This document shows, one piece after another, positions 1 through 9,407 of a DNA stretch of 64,000 nt. A model generated the notes under the pieces. The model saw nothing but the letters and a program-made list of their open reading frames with translations. It was not told the origin of the DNA and did no database searches. The translations under genes and the position numbers were made by a program. Position 1 is the first letter of the stretch. Each line of letters begins with the position of its first letter. The stretch is from Bradyrhizobium arachidis (GTDB lineage: Bacteria; Pseudomonadota; Alphaproteobacteria; Rhizobiales; Xanthobacteraceae), in the NCBI RefSeq assembly GCF_015291705.1, contig NZ_CP030050.1, positions 5,332,001 to 5,396,000 on the forward strand, read 5' to 3'.

Positions 1-243
1 CTCGCCTGGGCGCACGATTTCAGCGCGGCTCGATCGATGCCGGCGGTCTTCCAGGCCGTCTCTTCCCAGGGCCTGATCGCGGGCAGCACGGCATTTGCAG
101 TCGCGCCGAACTCGGCATTGTCGGGCGTCTCGCTCGAGCTGCGAGACATGAAGGGCTGGTCCGCGTCGGCGAATGTCGACAGCGAGCTGTCGAGCCTCGT
201 GCGCTCCTACACCGGCAGGGCCGTTCTGCGCTACGTCTGGTGA
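1..243 (+). CDS. Autotransporter beta-barrel domain, C-terminal end (partial)
   Basis: The reading frame is open from base 1 and ends at TGA 241-243, so about 80 C-terminal residues are present. The residues read like the last strands of an autotransporter barrel: LAWAHDF near the beginning, then PNSALSGVSLELR, GWSASANVDSEL and a final aromatic LRYVW. In this family the last residue is aromatic and the barrel sits in the outer membrane, where it helps export the N-terminal passenger. The passenger is outside the window, so its role is unknown. The gene converges on the MBL hydrolase operon, with about 50 bases between them. Confidence 0.72.
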   Translation, partial: LAWAHDFSAARSMPAVFQAVSSQGLIAGSTAFAVAPNSALSGVSLELRDMKGWSASANVDSELSSLVRSYTGRAVLRYVW

Positions 244-294
244 TCCTGCCCGCGCCGGACATCTGCGCCAGCGGCCTCGTCCGGCCCGCTGCCT

Positions 295-1092
295 TCAGTG
301 CGTCTCCAGCCGCATCCCGTCATAGGCCGGCACGACGCCCGCGGGCAGCGATTGTCTGATAACCTCGTAATCGACATCGGCGGTCATGTTGGTGATGACG
401 GCGCGCTTCGGCTTGAAGCGTTCGATCCAGGACAGCGCATCATTGATGCTGAAATGACTGGAATGGGTGATGTAGCGCAATCCGTCGACGATCCAGAGAT
501 CGAGGTTCTCCAGCGCCCCCCAGCTCTCGCGCGGGATGTCGTTGAGGTCAGGCGTATAGGCCGCGTTGCCGATGCGATAGCCGAGCGCGGGGATCTGGCC
601 GTGCTGCACCAGGAAGGCCGTCATCTTCACCGCGCCGCCCTTCCCCAAGATGGTCTGGCTCTCGCCGGCCTCGATGGAATGCCGCGTCAGGATCGGCGGA
701 TAGTCGCTGCCCTCCGGCGAGATGAAGCAATAGGAGAACCGCGCCATGATGTCTTTCGCGGTCGACTGATTGAAATAGGTCGGAATGCGCTTGCGCATAT
801 GGAGCACGACCGAGCGAAGATCGTCCATGCCGTGGGTCTGGTCGGCATGCTCGTGGGTCAGGAAGACCGCATCGATGTGATCGACATTGGCGTCGATGAG
901 CTGTTCGCGCAGGTCAGGCGAGGTGTCGATGACGATCCGCGTAGTGCCGTGCTCGCCGGCCTGCTCGACCATCAGTGAGCAGCGGCGGCGGCGGTTCTTG
1001 GGATTGTTGGGATCGCAAGCACCCCAGCCGAGTGCCGGGCGCGGCACGCCGGCGGAGGAGCCGCAACCCAGGATCGTCAGCGTCAGCGTCAT
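295..1092 (-). CDS. MBL-fold metallo-hydrolase (PhnP-like)
   Basis: A 265-residue protein. It has an N-terminal GCGSSAGVP loop (residues 9-17), a metal-binding HEHADQTHG motif (residues 80-88, with His80, His82, Asp84 and His87 as probable ligands) and later histidines consistent with a metallo-beta-lactamase fold. The RRRRCS segment and overall length resemble the PhnP / cyclic phosphodiesterase subgroup, but the real substrate cannot be read. It is the last gene of the minus-strand dac-tmk-holB-metG-tatD operon and starts 13 bases after tatD stops. This pairing with tatD is common in alphaproteobacteria and suggests a housekeeping nucleotide or phosphodiester hydrolase. Confidence 0.88.
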   Translation of the reverse strand: MTLTLTILGCGSSAGVPRPALGWGACDPNNPKNRRRRCSLMVEQAGEHGTTRIVIDTSPDLREQLIDANVDHIDAVFLTHEHADQTHGMDDLRSVVLHMRKRIPTYFNQSTAKDIMARFSYCFISPEGSDYPPILTRHSIEAGESQTILGKGGAVKMTAFLVQHGQIPALGYRIGNAAYTPDLNDIPRESWGALENLDLWIVDGLRYITHSSHFSINDALSWIERFKPKRAVITNMTADVDYEVIRQSLPAGVVPAYDGMRLETH

Positions 1093-1105
1093 GCGGCTCC
1101 CAATC

Positions 1106-1882
1106 TTACGCTTTCACCTTGGAGAACAGGCGGAAGAAATTGTCGGTGGTCTGGCGCGAGATCTCCTCGAGCGACACGCCGCGCGTCTCGGCGAGCACCT
1201 TGGCGACCTCGACCACATAGGCCGGCTCGTTGCGTTTGCCCCGGAACTTGCCGGGCGCAAGATAGGGCGAGTCTGTTTCAACCAGAATACGGTCCGACGG
1301 CAGTTCGGCCGCGAGCGCGCGCAGGGCCTCCGACTTCTTGAAGGTCAGGATGCCCGTGAAGCCGATATAAAGGCCGAGCGACACCGCCTTCAGCGCCAGA
1401 TCACGCCCGCCGGTGTAACAATGCAGCACGGCGCCAAACGATCCCTTGGCCGCCTCCTCTTCCAAGATGCGGGCGCAATCCTCATCCGCCTCGCGTGTAT
1501 GGATCACCAGAGGCAGGCCGGTCGTGCGAGCCGCGGCGATGTGGGCACGAAAGCCCCTCGCCTGCGCCTCGGGCGAGCCGTTGTCGTAGAAATAGTCGAG
1601 CCCGGCCTCGCCGAGCGCGACGACCCTGGGATGCTGCGTCAGCGCGATCAGCTCGTCCGGCGTGATGCCGTCCTCTTCATCCGCGTTGTGCGGGTGTGTG
1701 CCGACCGAGCAGTAGACGTCGTCGAACCGCTCGGCGATGGCGAGAAGCTGGTCAAGCTTTTTCACCCGCGTCGAGATCGTGACCATGCGGCCGATTCCGG
1801 CCGCACGCGCACGCGACACGATCCCGTCGAGATCTTCTGCAAAGTCGGGAAAATCCAGATGGCAGTGGCTGTCGACCAACAT
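1106..1882 (-). CDS. TatD family metal-dependent hydrolase
   Basis: A 258-residue protein starting MLVDSHCHLDF, where the HCH pair of the TatD family binds metal. Further motifs are GEAGLDYFY (residues about 92-100), VIHTREAD (about 126-133), LHCYTGG and the C-terminal ETDSPYLAPGKFRGKRNEP block. All the expected TIM-barrel metal ligands appear present and the length is normal. TatD enzymes are Mg-dependent 3'-5' DNA/RNA exonucleases linked to DNA repair and quality control. It sits 12 bases downstream of metG, its usual neighbour in alphaproteobacteria, and is probably co-transcribed with it. Confidence 0.93.
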   Translation of the reverse strand: MLVDSHCHLDFPDFAEDLDGIVSRARAAGIGRMVTISTRVKKLDQLLAIAERFDDVYCSVGTHPHNADEEDGITPDELIALTQHPRVVALGEAGLDYFYDNGSPEAQARGFRAHIAAARTTGLPLVIHTREADEDCARILEEEAAKGSFGAVLHCYTGGRDLALKAVSLGLYIGFTGILTFKKSEALRALAAELPSDRILVETDSPYLAPGKFRGKRNEPAYVVEVAKVLAETRGVSLEEISRQTTDNFFRLFSKVKA

Positions 1883-1894
1883 CGAATGAACGCC

Positions 1895-3916
1895 TTACGC
1901 CGCCGGCTCGATGTAGCGCGGGAAGGCCGGCGTCGGCGCGGGCAGCGTCGAGCCAGGCGCGATCCGCTTGTCGCCGCCGAGCATCGCAAAATCGCGCTCA
2001 CCAGCGGGGATGCCGAGGCTGTCGAGCAACAGGCTGGACGCGGTCGGCATCGCCGGCTGGGCCAGGATCGCGATCTGGCGCACGACTTCGGCGGTGACAT
2101 AGAGCACCGTCTTCTGCCGCGCAGGATCGGTCTTGGCGAGCACCCACGGCGCCTCGCCCGCGAAATAGCGGTTGGCTTCCGCGACCACCGCCCACACCGC
2201 GTTGAGCCATTGATGGATCTGCTGCGTCGCCATCGCCTCACGTGATGCGGCGACCATGCCGTCGGCCAACGCCAGAATTGCCTTGTCGTTGTCACTGAAC
2301 TCGCCGGGCTCAGGCAGCACGCCGCCGAGTTGCTTGGCGATCATCGACAGCGAGCGCTGCGCAAGGTTGCCGAGATCGTTGGCGAGATCGGCGTTGATGC
2401 GCGCGACGATGGCCTCATGGTTGTAGTTGCCGTCCTGTCCGAACGGCACCTCGCGCAGGAAGAAATAGCGCATCTGATCGACGCCATATTGGTCGGCGAG
2501 ATTGAAGGGGTCGACCACGTTGCCGACCGACTTCGACATCTTCTCGCCCCTGTTGAACAGGAAGCCGTGGGCATAGACCCGCTTCTGCACGGGAATGCCG
2601 GCCGACATCAGGAATGCCGGCCAGTACACTGCGTGGAAGCGGATGATGTCCTTGCCGATGATGTGCACGTCGGCCGGCCAATAGCGCCAGTTCTTGTCGC
2701 TCTCGTCGGGGAAGCCGACGCCGGTGATGTAGTTGGTGAGCGCATCGACCCAGACGTACATCACGTGCTCTTCGTCGCCGGGCACCTTGACGCCCCAGTC
2801 GAACGTCGTGCGCGAGATCGAGAGGTCGCGCAGACCGCTCCTGACGAAGCTCATCACCTCGTTGCGCCGCGCATCCGGGCCGATGAAATCAGGATTGTCC
2901 GTGTAGAGCTTCAGAAGCTTGTCCTGATAGGCGGACAGGCGGAAGAAATAGCTCTTCTCCTCGACCCACTCGACCGGCGTGCCCTGCGGCCCGAGCCGCA
3001 CGCCGTCGTCGTTCAGGCGCGTCTCGTCCTCGGCGTAATAGGCCTCGTCGCGCACGGAGTACCAGCCGGCATAGGTGTCGGCATAGATGTCGCCGTTCGC
3101 CTCCATGCGCCGCCAGATCTCCTGGGTCGAGCGATGGTGCTGCTCTTCGGTGGTGCGGATGAAGCGGTCGAACGACACGTTCAGCCGTTCGTCCATTTCC
3201 TTGAACCGGCCGGCGTTGCGGGTCGCGAGCGCGGCCGGTGTCAGGCCTTCGTTCTGCGCGGTTTGGACCATCTTCAGGCCGTGCTCGTCCGTGCCGGTCA
3301 GGAAGAACACGTCCTTGCCATCGAGCCGGGCAAAGCGCGCCAGCACGTCGGTGGCGATCGCCTCATAGGCGTGGCCGATATGCGGCTGGCCATTGGGATA
3401 GGCGATCGCGGTCGTGATGTAGAAGACGTTGTCGCGCGCAGCAGCGACTGCGGGCGCGGCAGCTTGCGGAGCGGCAACGGGCTTCGGCGCAGGCGCTGCC
3501 TCAGGCTTCGTTGCCTTGGGCTTCGATACCTTTGGCTTCGACACCTTGGACATCACAGCCTTCGGCGGCGTGGCGACGGGAGCGGGTGCAGCGGTCGCGA
3601 CGGGCGCAGTCACCGCCGCCTTCTTGGCCACCTTCTTTGCCGGAGCCTTGTTCGTCGCCGGAGACTTGGCCGTTTTTTTGGCCGGCTTCTTGGTCGCCTT
3701 CTTCACTGCCTTCTTTGCGACGGCCTGCTTCTTCGCAGCTTTCTTTCCGGCCTTCTTCGCCGTCTTCTTCACACCCTTTTTGGCGGCAGCCTTCTTGGTC
3801 TTCTTGACCTTCCTGGCGCCTTTGCGCGCAAGCGCCTTCGCAGCCTTCTTCGTGGCTTTCTTCGCAGTCTTCTTGCTGCTCTTGCCCTTGGCAGTTTTCT
3901 TAGCTCGCGTTGCCAC
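1895..3916 (-). CDS. metG: Methionyl-tRNA synthetase with long Lys/Ala-rich N-terminal extension
   Basis: Charges tRNA-Met with methionine in the cytoplasm. The 673-residue product has two parts. Residues 1 to about 160 are low complexity, first Lys/Ala repeats (KKTAK, AKKA) then Pro/Ala/Val. The class I catalytic core then starts at [16 protein letters not shown]. The HIGH motif is at 179-182 and KMSKS at about residue 458. The [14 protein letters not shown] region carries no zinc-knuckle cysteines, so this is the zinc-free form. Enzyme from about residue 160 onward has the usual length of about 510 residues, so the extension is an extra. The ATG at 3916 is used because the extension is continuous and lysine codons are consistent, but translation could also begin further in. 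Confidence 0.95.
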   Translation of the reverse strand: MATRAKKTAKGKSSKKTAKKATKKAAKALARKGARKVKKTKKAAAKKGVKKTAKKAGKKAAKKQAVAKKAVKKATKKPAKKTAKSPATNKAPAKKVAKKAAVTAPVATAAPAPVATPPKAVMSKVSKPKVSKPKATKPEAAPAPKPVAAPQAAAPAVAAARDNVFYITTAIAYPNGQPHIGHAYEAIATDVLARFARLDGKDVFFLTGTDEHGLKMVQTAQNEGLTPAALATRNAGRFKEMDERLNVSFDRFIRTTEEQHHRSTQEIWRRMEANGDIYADTYAGWYSVRDEAYYAEDETRLNDDGVRLGPQGTPVEWVEEKSYFFRLSAYQDKLLKLYTDNPDFIGPDARRNEVMSFVRSGLRDLSISRTTFDWGVKVPGDEEHVMYVWVDALTNYITGVGFPDESDKNWRYWPADVHIIGKDIIRFHAVYWPAFLMSAGIPVQKRVYAHGFLFNRGEKMSKSVGNVVDPFNLADQYGVDQMRYFFLREVPFGQDGNYNHEAIVARINADLANDLGNLAQRSLSMIAKQLGGVLPEPGEFSDNDKAILALADGMVAASREAMATQQIHQWLNAVWAVVAEANRYFAGEAPWVLAKTDPARQKTVLYVTAEVVRQIAILAQPAMPTASSLLLDSLGIPAGERDFAMLGGDKRIAPGSTLPAPTPAFPRYIEPAA

Positions 3917-3977
3917 GACGAATTCCTTTACCGGCTTCTCAAAATCTGGAAACGAACCTGCGTTCGGTTATTGTTTT

Positions 3978-4026
3978 GAGCATGATCCTTTCGGAAAACC
4001 GCTCCGCACTTTTCCGGATCATGCTC
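3978..4026. repeat. Palindromic dispersed repeat in the holB-metG gap
   Basis: Eleven-base arms GAGCATGATCC and GGATCATGCTC enclose an inner GGAAAA...TTTTCC pair, giving a strong hairpin. Its right arm reaches to the stop codon of holB. The sequence looks like the palindromic repeat family scattered between genes in many Rhizobiales genomes. In this position it may act as an mRNA-stabilising or attenuating hairpin between holB and metG; that role is inference. Confidence 0.7.
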
Positions 4027-5072
4027 TACCGCGTTGCGTCCGCCAGCCAGTCGAACACCGAGAAAACCAAGGGCTTGCGCTCCAGATTGTAGGTTTCGGT
4101 GTCGCGCGCGGCGCGGACGATCTTTTCCCATACCTCAGCTAGGCGCGCAAGGCGCGGCAGGTTCTGGTTCGCGTTGGCCTCGTCCGCATGCAGGCGTTCC
4201 GCGATCCAGCGATCGATACCGTCGATGAAGGCGGCGAGCGCGACACGGTCGCTGGTGCCGAGGGAATCGCCGAGCGTGTGCAATTCGCGCGGATCGACCT
4301 GGGGCAGTCGCGCAAGCAGTGCCGCCGTGCGCTGCTGGAGCTTGAGCGCGTCGCCACCGAGCAGTGTCAGCGCGCGCGCAACACTGCCCTCCGAAGCCTC
4401 CGCCGCCTCGCGCAGCGCTGGATCGTTCGCATCGAGGTCAGCCGCGAGAGCTGCCGCGCCGATCACGTCATCAGTGGCGAGCGGCCGCAGACGCAGCTTG
4501 CGGCACCGCGACTGGATCGTGGCAAGCACGCGCGCCGGCGCGTGACTCACCAGCAAGAACAGCGATTGCTGCGGCGGCTCCTCCAGGATTTTCAGCAGCG
4601 CGTTGGCCGCATTCGGATTGAGCTCGTCGACGGTGTCGACGATGCAGACGCGCCAGCCTTCGGCGGCCGCGGTGGAGCCGAAAAAACCGATGGTCTCGCG
4701 CGTCTCGTCGACGGTGATCACGGTCCGCATCACGCCGCGGTCGTTGGCGGTGCGCTCCAGCGTCAACAGGCCGCCATGCGAGCTCGCGGCGACCTGCCGC
4801 GCCACGGGGTCATCGGGATCGATCGCGAGATCCTCGGCGCGCTGCACGGAAGGCGCCAGCGGCTGGCCGTGCGCAAGCACGAAGCGCGCCATGCGATAGG
4901 CCAGCGTCGCCTTGCCGATCCCCTGCGGCCCGCCGATCAGCCAGGCGTGCGGGATGCGACCGCTGCGATAGGCCGTCAGCAGTGCGCTTTCGGCCTCGCG
5001 ATGGCCGAACAGCCTCGATGTCTCGCGCGGATGCGGAATGGCCGTCTCGCGCTCGGCCTGGCGCGGACTCAT
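4026..5072 (-). CDS. holB: DNA polymerase III subunit delta'
   Basis: A 348-residue clamp-loader subunit. It opens MSPRQAERET and then has SRLFGHREAESALLTAY followed by a P-loop GGPQGIGKATLAYR (residues about 42-55). Further family signatures are the NPNAANALLKILEEPP block and the SRCRKLRLRPL segment following it. A longer frame extends upstream inside tmk, but the ATG at 5072 overlaps the tmk stop in an ATGA, the standard arrangement for this pair, so I chose that start. The C-terminal third matches the collar region of alphaproteobacterial HolB. In the replisome it works with HolA and DnaX to load the sliding clamp. Confidence 0.93.
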   Translation of the reverse strand: MSPRQAERETAIPHPRETSRLFGHREAESALLTAYRSGRIPHAWLIGGPQGIGKATLAYRMARFVLAHGQPLAPSVQRAEDLAIDPDDPVARQVAASSHGGLLTLERTANDRGVMRTVITVDETRETIGFFGSTAAAEGWRVCIVDTVDELNPNAANALLKILEEPPQQSLFLLVSHAPARVLATIQSRCRKLRLRPLATDDVIGAAALAADLDANDPALREAAEASEGSVARALTLLGGDALKLQQRTAALLARLPQVDPRELHTLGDSLGTSDRVALAAFIDGIDRWIAERLHADEANANQNLPRLARLAEVWEKIVRAARDTETYNLERKPLVFSVFDWLADATR

Positions 5073-5755
5073 GCTGAGATCACCGAAGCCGGCGTGGGAA
5101 GGAGGCGGTCGCGGACCGCGGCCCAGACTCTTCCAGCGACCGTGTCGGGATCGGAATTGGCGTCGATCAGCACGCAGCGTCCGGGCTCGTCCGCGGCGAT
5201 CTTGCAATAGGCCTCGCGCAGGCCTTGATGGAAAGCGAGCTTCTCGCCCTCGAACCTGTCAGGCGCGCCGCTGCCGCGCCGCGCGGCGGCGCGCTCGAGG
5301 CCGATCTCGACCGGCAAATCGAGGATGATGGTGAGGTCCGGCTTGAGATCGCCGATCGTGACCCGCTCCATCGCGTTGATCAGCCCGGCCGGAACGCGGC
5401 CGAGACTGCCCTGATAGGCGCGCGTCGAGTCGGCGAAGCGATCGCACAGCACCCAGGCGCCCTGGTTGAGCGCAGGCTCGATCAGGGTGCGGACATGGTC
5501 GTCGCGCGCGGCCGCGAACAGCAGCGTCTCGGCCTCGGGCCCGAGCAGCTTGCCCATGCCCGACAGCACCAGATGGCGCATGATCTCGGCGCCCGGCGAG
5601 CCGCCCGGCTCGCGCGTGACGAGGATCCGCATCCTCGCCGCCTTGAGGCGGTCGGCGAGCTTCTTGATCTGGGTCGACTTGCCCGTCCCCTCGCCGCCTT
5701 CAAAGGTGATGAAGCGTCCACGTCCGGACGGCCGCTTGACCGCGCTCTCACTCAT
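5069..5755 (-). CDS. tmk: Thymidylate kinase
   Basis: A 228-residue dTMP kinase that makes dTDP for DNA synthesis. The P-loop is FEGGEGTGKSTQIKKL (residues about 19-34). It is followed by the DR-containing VLCDRFADSTRAYQG motif (about residues 110-124), which binds the substrate, and by a lid with RAAARRG. It starts two bases after the carboxypeptidase gene ends and its stop overlaps the holB start by four bases, so the three genes are translationally close. Length and motifs are normal. Confidence 0.96.
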   Translation of the reverse strand: MSESAVKRPSGRGRFITFEGGEGTGKSTQIKKLADRLKAARMRILVTREPGGSPGAEIMRHLVLSGMGKLLGPEAETLLFAAARDDHVRTLIEPALNQGAWVLCDRFADSTRAYQGSLGRVPAGLINAMERVTIGDLKPDLTIILDLPVEIGLERAAARRGSGAPDRFEGEKLAFHQGLREAYCKIAADEPGRCVLIDANSDPDTVAGRVWAAVRDRLLPTPASVISA

Positions 5756-5757
5756 GA

Positions 5758-7026
5758 TCAGAGCTTCTCGGCGCCTGCGCGGAACATGCCGATCACCAGC
5801 TCGCTGGCGCCGTCGATCGCGCGCCGCATCGTCGAGCCGGTGCCGATCGCCTCCGCCGCATAGACCGGCGTCTCCACCGCGATGTTGCCGCTGCGCCAGA
5901 CCTTGACCACGCCGACCTGCTGGCCTTCCTGCACGGGCGCGCGCACCGGGCCGCTATAGACGATGCGCGCGATCAGCTTGTCGCTGCCGTTCTTGTGCAC
6001 CATCACCTTGACGGGCGTCTTGGCCACCAGCTTCACCGAGCGGCTCTCGCCGCCGAATACCTTGGCGTAGCCGACCGGCTGGTCGGCCGCGATCAATGTC
6101 CGCGTCTCGAAATTGCGAAAGCCCCATTCCAGCATCTTCTTGGCTTCGGTGGCGCGATCCTCGGGGTCTTCGAGCCCGTTGACGACGACGATCAGCCGCG
6201 TGCCGTTCTGCACGGCCGAGCCGACCATGCCGTAGCCGCCTTCCTTGGTGTAGCCGGTCTTGAGGCCGTCGGCGCCTTCCATCGAATTGAGCAGCGGATT
6301 GCGGTTGGGCTGCCGGATCTTGTTCCAGGTGAACTCCTTCTCGCCGAACAGTTTGTAGAATTCGGGGAAGTCCAGAATGATGTGGCGGGCGAGGATGCCG
6401 AGCTCACGCACGGTCATCTTGTTGCCGGGGTCGGGCAGACCGTTGGAGTTGCCGAAAGTCGATCTGGTCATGCCGAGCTCGCGGGCGCGCTTGGTCATGA
6501 AGTCGGCGGCAAAGATCTTCTCGTTGCCGGCGATGCCTTCGGCGAGCGCGATGCAGGCATCGTTGCCGCTCTGGATGATCGCTCCATGCAGGAGATCGTC
6601 GACCGAGACCTTGCTGTTGATCGCGGCGAACATGGTCGAGCCGCCCGAGGGCGCCCCGCCCTTGCGCCAGGCATTCTCGCTGATCCGATAATCGTCGGTC
6701 AGCTTCACGTCGCCCTTCTTGATCGCGTTGAAGACGACTTCCGCCGTCATCAGCTTCATCATGCTGGAGGGCGCGCGCAGCTCGTCGGCATTCTTCTCGA
6801 ACAGCACGCTGCCGCTGGAGGCTTCGATCAGGATCGCGGTCGGCGCATCGCCGTCGAAGCCGGCCTCTTCCGTCTTCTTGGCGCCCTGCACGCTCTGGTT
6901 GGCGGCGTGGAGCATCCCGCCCCAGCCGACGCTCGCCGCCAAAACTGTCGCGATCAGCCCACGCGCCAGCGCTCCGGCGGTGCACCGGCTGCGACGGAGC
7001 GGAATGAGACGAAATGCCATGGCCAA
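5758..7026 (-). CDS. D-alanyl-D-alanine carboxypeptidase (PBP5/6 type)
   Basis: A 422-residue penicillin-binding protein that trims the terminal D-Ala from peptidoglycan stem peptides. An N-terminal signal segment (RGLIATVLAASVGWGGMLHAA) precedes the S11 peptidase domain. The three active-site motifs are present: SxxK as SMMK (residues 88-91), SGN (153-155) and KTG (256-258). A C-terminal domain and a weakly amphipathic tail (LVIGMFRAGAEKL) fit the PBP5 C-terminal membrane anchor. It is the first gene of the operon. The start at 7026 gives MAMAFRLIPLRRSRC, a charged n-region typical of exported proteins. Confidence 0.94.
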   Translation of the reverse strand: MAMAFRLIPLRRSRCTAGALARGLIATVLAASVGWGGMLHAANQSVQGAKKTEEAGFDGDAPTAILIEASSGSVLFEKNADELRAPSSMMKLMTAEVVFNAIKKGDVKLTDDYRISENAWRKGGAPSGGSTMFAAINSKVSVDDLLHGAIIQSGNDACIALAEGIAGNEKIFAADFMTKRARELGMTRSTFGNSNGLPDPGNKMTVRELGILARHIILDFPEFYKLFGEKEFTWNKIRQPNRNPLLNSMEGADGLKTGYTKEGGYGMVGSAVQNGTRLIVVVNGLEDPEDRATEAKKMLEWGFRNFETRTLIAADQPVGYAKVFGGESRSVKLVAKTPVKVMVHKNGSDKLIARIVYSGPVRAPVQEGQQVGVVKVWRSGNIAVETPVYAAEAIGTGSTMRRAIDGASELVIGMFRAGAEKL

Positions 7027-7173
7027 GCCCTGAGAGCGGCGTTCTAACAGTTGGAACCGGCGCGAACAACACGCGGCTGGGTGCCGGCACCCGAGTTTGC
7101 ACGATTCGCGCCACGCCCCTATCGTGGCACCTCATGTTTGACGACCAAACCCCTGAAACAAGGCGGAAAAGCG

Positions 7174-8130
7174 ATGTCCTCCACCCGCGTGATCAAGGCC
7201 AACGGCATCGACCTCTTCATCCGCGAAGCCGGCCAGGGACCGCTGGTGGTGCTGTGTCATGGCTGGCCGGAGCTCTCCTATTCCTGGCGCCACCAGATCC
7301 CGGCGCTGGCAGCCGCCGGGTTTCACGTCGTCGCCCCCGACATGCGCGGATACGGCCAGAGCGCGGCGCCGGCCGAGATCGACGCCTATTCCATCCTCGA
7401 CCTGGTCGGCGACGTCGTCGGCCTCGTGCAGGCGCTGGGCGCGACCAAGGCGATGGTGGTCGGCCACGACTGGGGTGCGCCGGTCGCCTGGCATGCGGCG
7501 CTGTTCCGGCCTGAGATCTTCACGGCGGTGGCGGGCCTGAGCGTGCCGCCGCCGTTCCGCGGCCGCGGCAGGCCGCTCGATCTGTTGCGCCAAGGCGGCA
7601 TCACCAATTTCTACTGGCAGTATTTCCAGACGCCCGGCGTCGCCGAGGCCGAGTTCGAGCTCGACGTCGCCCGCACCATGCGCATCGTCCTCGGCGGCCG
7701 CGGCCTTGCCGATCCCAGCGCCGCGATGTTCGTGCAGGAGGGCAAGGGCTTTCTAGGCCACGCGACCAGCGAGGAGCCGCTGCCGGACTGGCTCAGCGAG
7801 GCGGATCTCGCCACCTTCACCGAGAGCTTCCGCAAGTCGGGCTTCCGCGGCGGGCTGAACTGGTATCGCAACCTCGACCGCAATTGGGAGCTGACGGCGC
7901 CCTGGCAGGATGCGCAGATCCGCCAGCCCTCGCTCTTCATTGCCGGCTCGACGGACGCCGTCATCACCGGCCTGATCGGCGCCAAGCGCATCAACGAGCT
8001 CGAGCGCGTGCTGCCCAACCTCCAGCGCAAATTGATCATCGACGGCGCCGGGCACTGGGTGCAGCAGGAGCGCCCCGACGAGGTCAACGCCGCGCTGGTG
8101 AAGTTCTTGAAGGAGAGCGCGGCTCAGTAG
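7174..8130 (+). CDS. Alpha/beta hydrolase, epoxide-hydrolase-like
   Basis: A 318-residue soluble enzyme. The frame is open further upstream, but ATG 7174 is preceded by AAGGCGG and the family pattern starts there (MSSTRVIKANGIDLFI). Motifs: HGWPELSYSWRHQ oxyanion-hole region, GHDWGAPVAWHAA with nucleophile Asp in the DWG elbow, a cap region with tyrosines (FYWQYF and GGLNWYRNLDRNW), then a late Asp in GSTDAVI and a His in GAGHWVQQE. An Asp nucleophile with cap tyrosines is the pattern of soluble epoxide hydrolases. Its 3' end overlaps the convergent rlpA stop by seven bases. Confidence 0.9.
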   Translation: MSSTRVIKANGIDLFIREAGQGPLVVLCHGWPELSYSWRHQIPALAAAGFHVVAPDMRGYGQSAAPAEIDAYSILDLVGDVVGLVQALGATKAMVVGHDWGAPVAWHAALFRPEIFTAVAGLSVPPPFRGRGRPLDLLRQGGITNFYWQYFQTPGVAEAEFELDVARTMRIVLGGRGLADPSAAMFVQEGKGFLGHATSEEPLPDWLSEADLATFTESFRKSGFRGGLNWYRNLDRNWELTAPWQDAQIRQPSLFIAGSTDAVITGLIGAKRINELERVLPNLQRKLIIDGAGHWVQQERPDEVNAALVKFLKESAAQ

Positions 8131-9050
8131 AGGCCGCGGCCGCTCAGGATGCTGCGGGCCTCGGCAGCGCCGTCCGAGGTATTGGCAGCGCTCTCGGTCG
8201 CATAGCGGCCGTTCTCGTCATAGGACACCGCGCGCGCGTTCTGGAGCGCCCGGCCCCGGCTGCGGCTCGAGGCCGACATCTCCGAGGTCGCATTGAGCGA
8301 GGCCATGTCGGCGGAGGTGTTGCCGAGATTGTAGGGCCGCCCCTCCGGCATCGGGACCTCGCCGCGAATGGCACCGCGGCTCGATGACGGCAATTCCGGC
8401 ACGAACGGCCTTGCGGACGCGACGCGCACCATGGACGGCGACGGCGCCGGAATGCCGGTGCGCAAGGTCGCCATCAGCTGGCGGTCGTCGGAGCCTTCGA
8501 GCGGCGCCCGGCCGACATATTCGACGCGGACCTTGGCGACGCCATTGCCTTTGAATTCAAGCAGTTCGGCAGCCTTGTTCGAGACGTCGATGAGCCGGTT
8601 GCCGTGGTAGGGGCCGCGGTCGTTGACGCGGACGATCAGCGACTTGCCGTTCGACATGTTGGTGACCCGCGCATAGGACGGCATCGGCAGCGTCGGATGC
8701 GCCGCTGTCAGCGAGCCCATGTCGAACACTTCGCCGTTGGCGGTCAGGCGGCCGTGGAAATCATCGCCGTACCAGGACGCCATGCCTTCGGCACGGTAGT
8801 TGACGTCCTCCTCCGGCACGTAGGTCTTGCCCGCCACGACATAGGGCTTGCCGACGCGGTAGGTGCCGCCGCCCTTCGGGACCGGGTCGCCCCAGGCCAC
8901 GACGCGCGGGCTCGAGGACACGCCGTATTTCGGATCGACGCGGCTGGCGAACTTGTTGGACGAGGCGCAATTGGCGAGCGCGAGGCAGGTTGCGACTGCC
9001 GCAACACCGCGCGCGGCCCGCAAAACCGAATCTGACCGTCGGATCCCCAT
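8124..9050 (-). CDS. rlpA: RlpA-type septal ring lipoprotein
   Basis: A 308-residue lipoprotein. It starts MGIRRSDSVL and has a signal peptide ending in a lipobox LANC, so it should be anchored in the outer membrane. The central double-psi beta-barrel is clear: GMASWYGDDFHGRLTANGE, then NDRGPYHGNRLIDVS. This domain cleaves denuded glycan strands in the family. I see no SPOR domain at the C-terminus, only a Pro/Ser-rich tail ending RGLY, unlike RlpA of gamma-proteobacteria. A longer frame starts at 9281, but the signal peptide and lipobox fix the ATG at 9050. Confidence 0.92.
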   Translation of the reverse strand: MGIRRSDSVLRAARGVAAVATCLALANCASSNKFASRVDPKYGVSSSPRVVAWGDPVPKGGGTYRVGKPYVVAGKTYVPEEDVNYRAEGMASWYGDDFHGRLTANGEVFDMGSLTAAHPTLPMPSYARVTNMSNGKSLIVRVNDRGPYHGNRLIDVSNKAAELLEFKGNGVAKVRVEYVGRAPLEGSDDRQLMATLRTGIPAPSPSMVRVASARPFVPELPSSSRGAIRGEVPMPEGRPYNLGNTSADMASLNATSEMSASSRSRGRALQNARAVSYDENGRYATESAANTSDGAAEARSILSGRGLY

Positions 9051-9407
9051 GTGCCCCAAATACCACTTCGCCGGAGGCGTACCCAACCCGCTTTGGCTAC
9101 GGGGGAGCGCTGTCCGGTCCTTCAAATCCGAAGCGGCCCACCACCGCGTCGGAGCAGTAAGGATAACGCAACCCGAACACGGCGGAAATGGGGAGCCCGC
9201 GGCGATCACAGCGGAATGGTAAACGGGGCGTTCGCTTCTCCCCGTTGATCTACGGACCGCAGGCGCCCTTTGCTGTGCCACGGCTGGACATGCTGTTGCG
9301 CCAAAACCTCACTCCACCCCCATTGTCGCGCGCCGCCCTGGAATTCTTTTGACTGTGCAAGGCCGCCCGCGTCTTCTCGGCTGGCAGGGGCGGATTGGAA
9401 TTTAACG
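9051..9407. other. Intergenic region with no gene seen
   Basis: About 360 bases upstream of rlpA and of the small gene at 9408. Open frames here are extensions of rlpA or antisense shadows with no family signature. No tRNA-like cloverleaf was recognised. It probably contains the rlpA promoter. Confidence 0.5.

Noticed and set aside
887..2245. Long open frame of 452 residues on the plus strand
   Set aside because: It is antisense to tatD and metG, Arg-rich, and has no family features; a high-GC shadow frame.
2330..3979. Open frame of 549 residues antisense to metG
   Set aside because: Its Arg/Leu-rich repeats mirror the Lys/Ala-rich extension of metG; no protein signature.
9100..9200. Possible tRNA-like stretch near TTCAAATCCG
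   Set aside because: No acceptor stem or anticodon stem could be built around it.
9050..9281. N-terminal extension of rlpA
   Set aside because: The lipoprotein signal peptide begins at 9050; the extra 77 residues are not signal-like.
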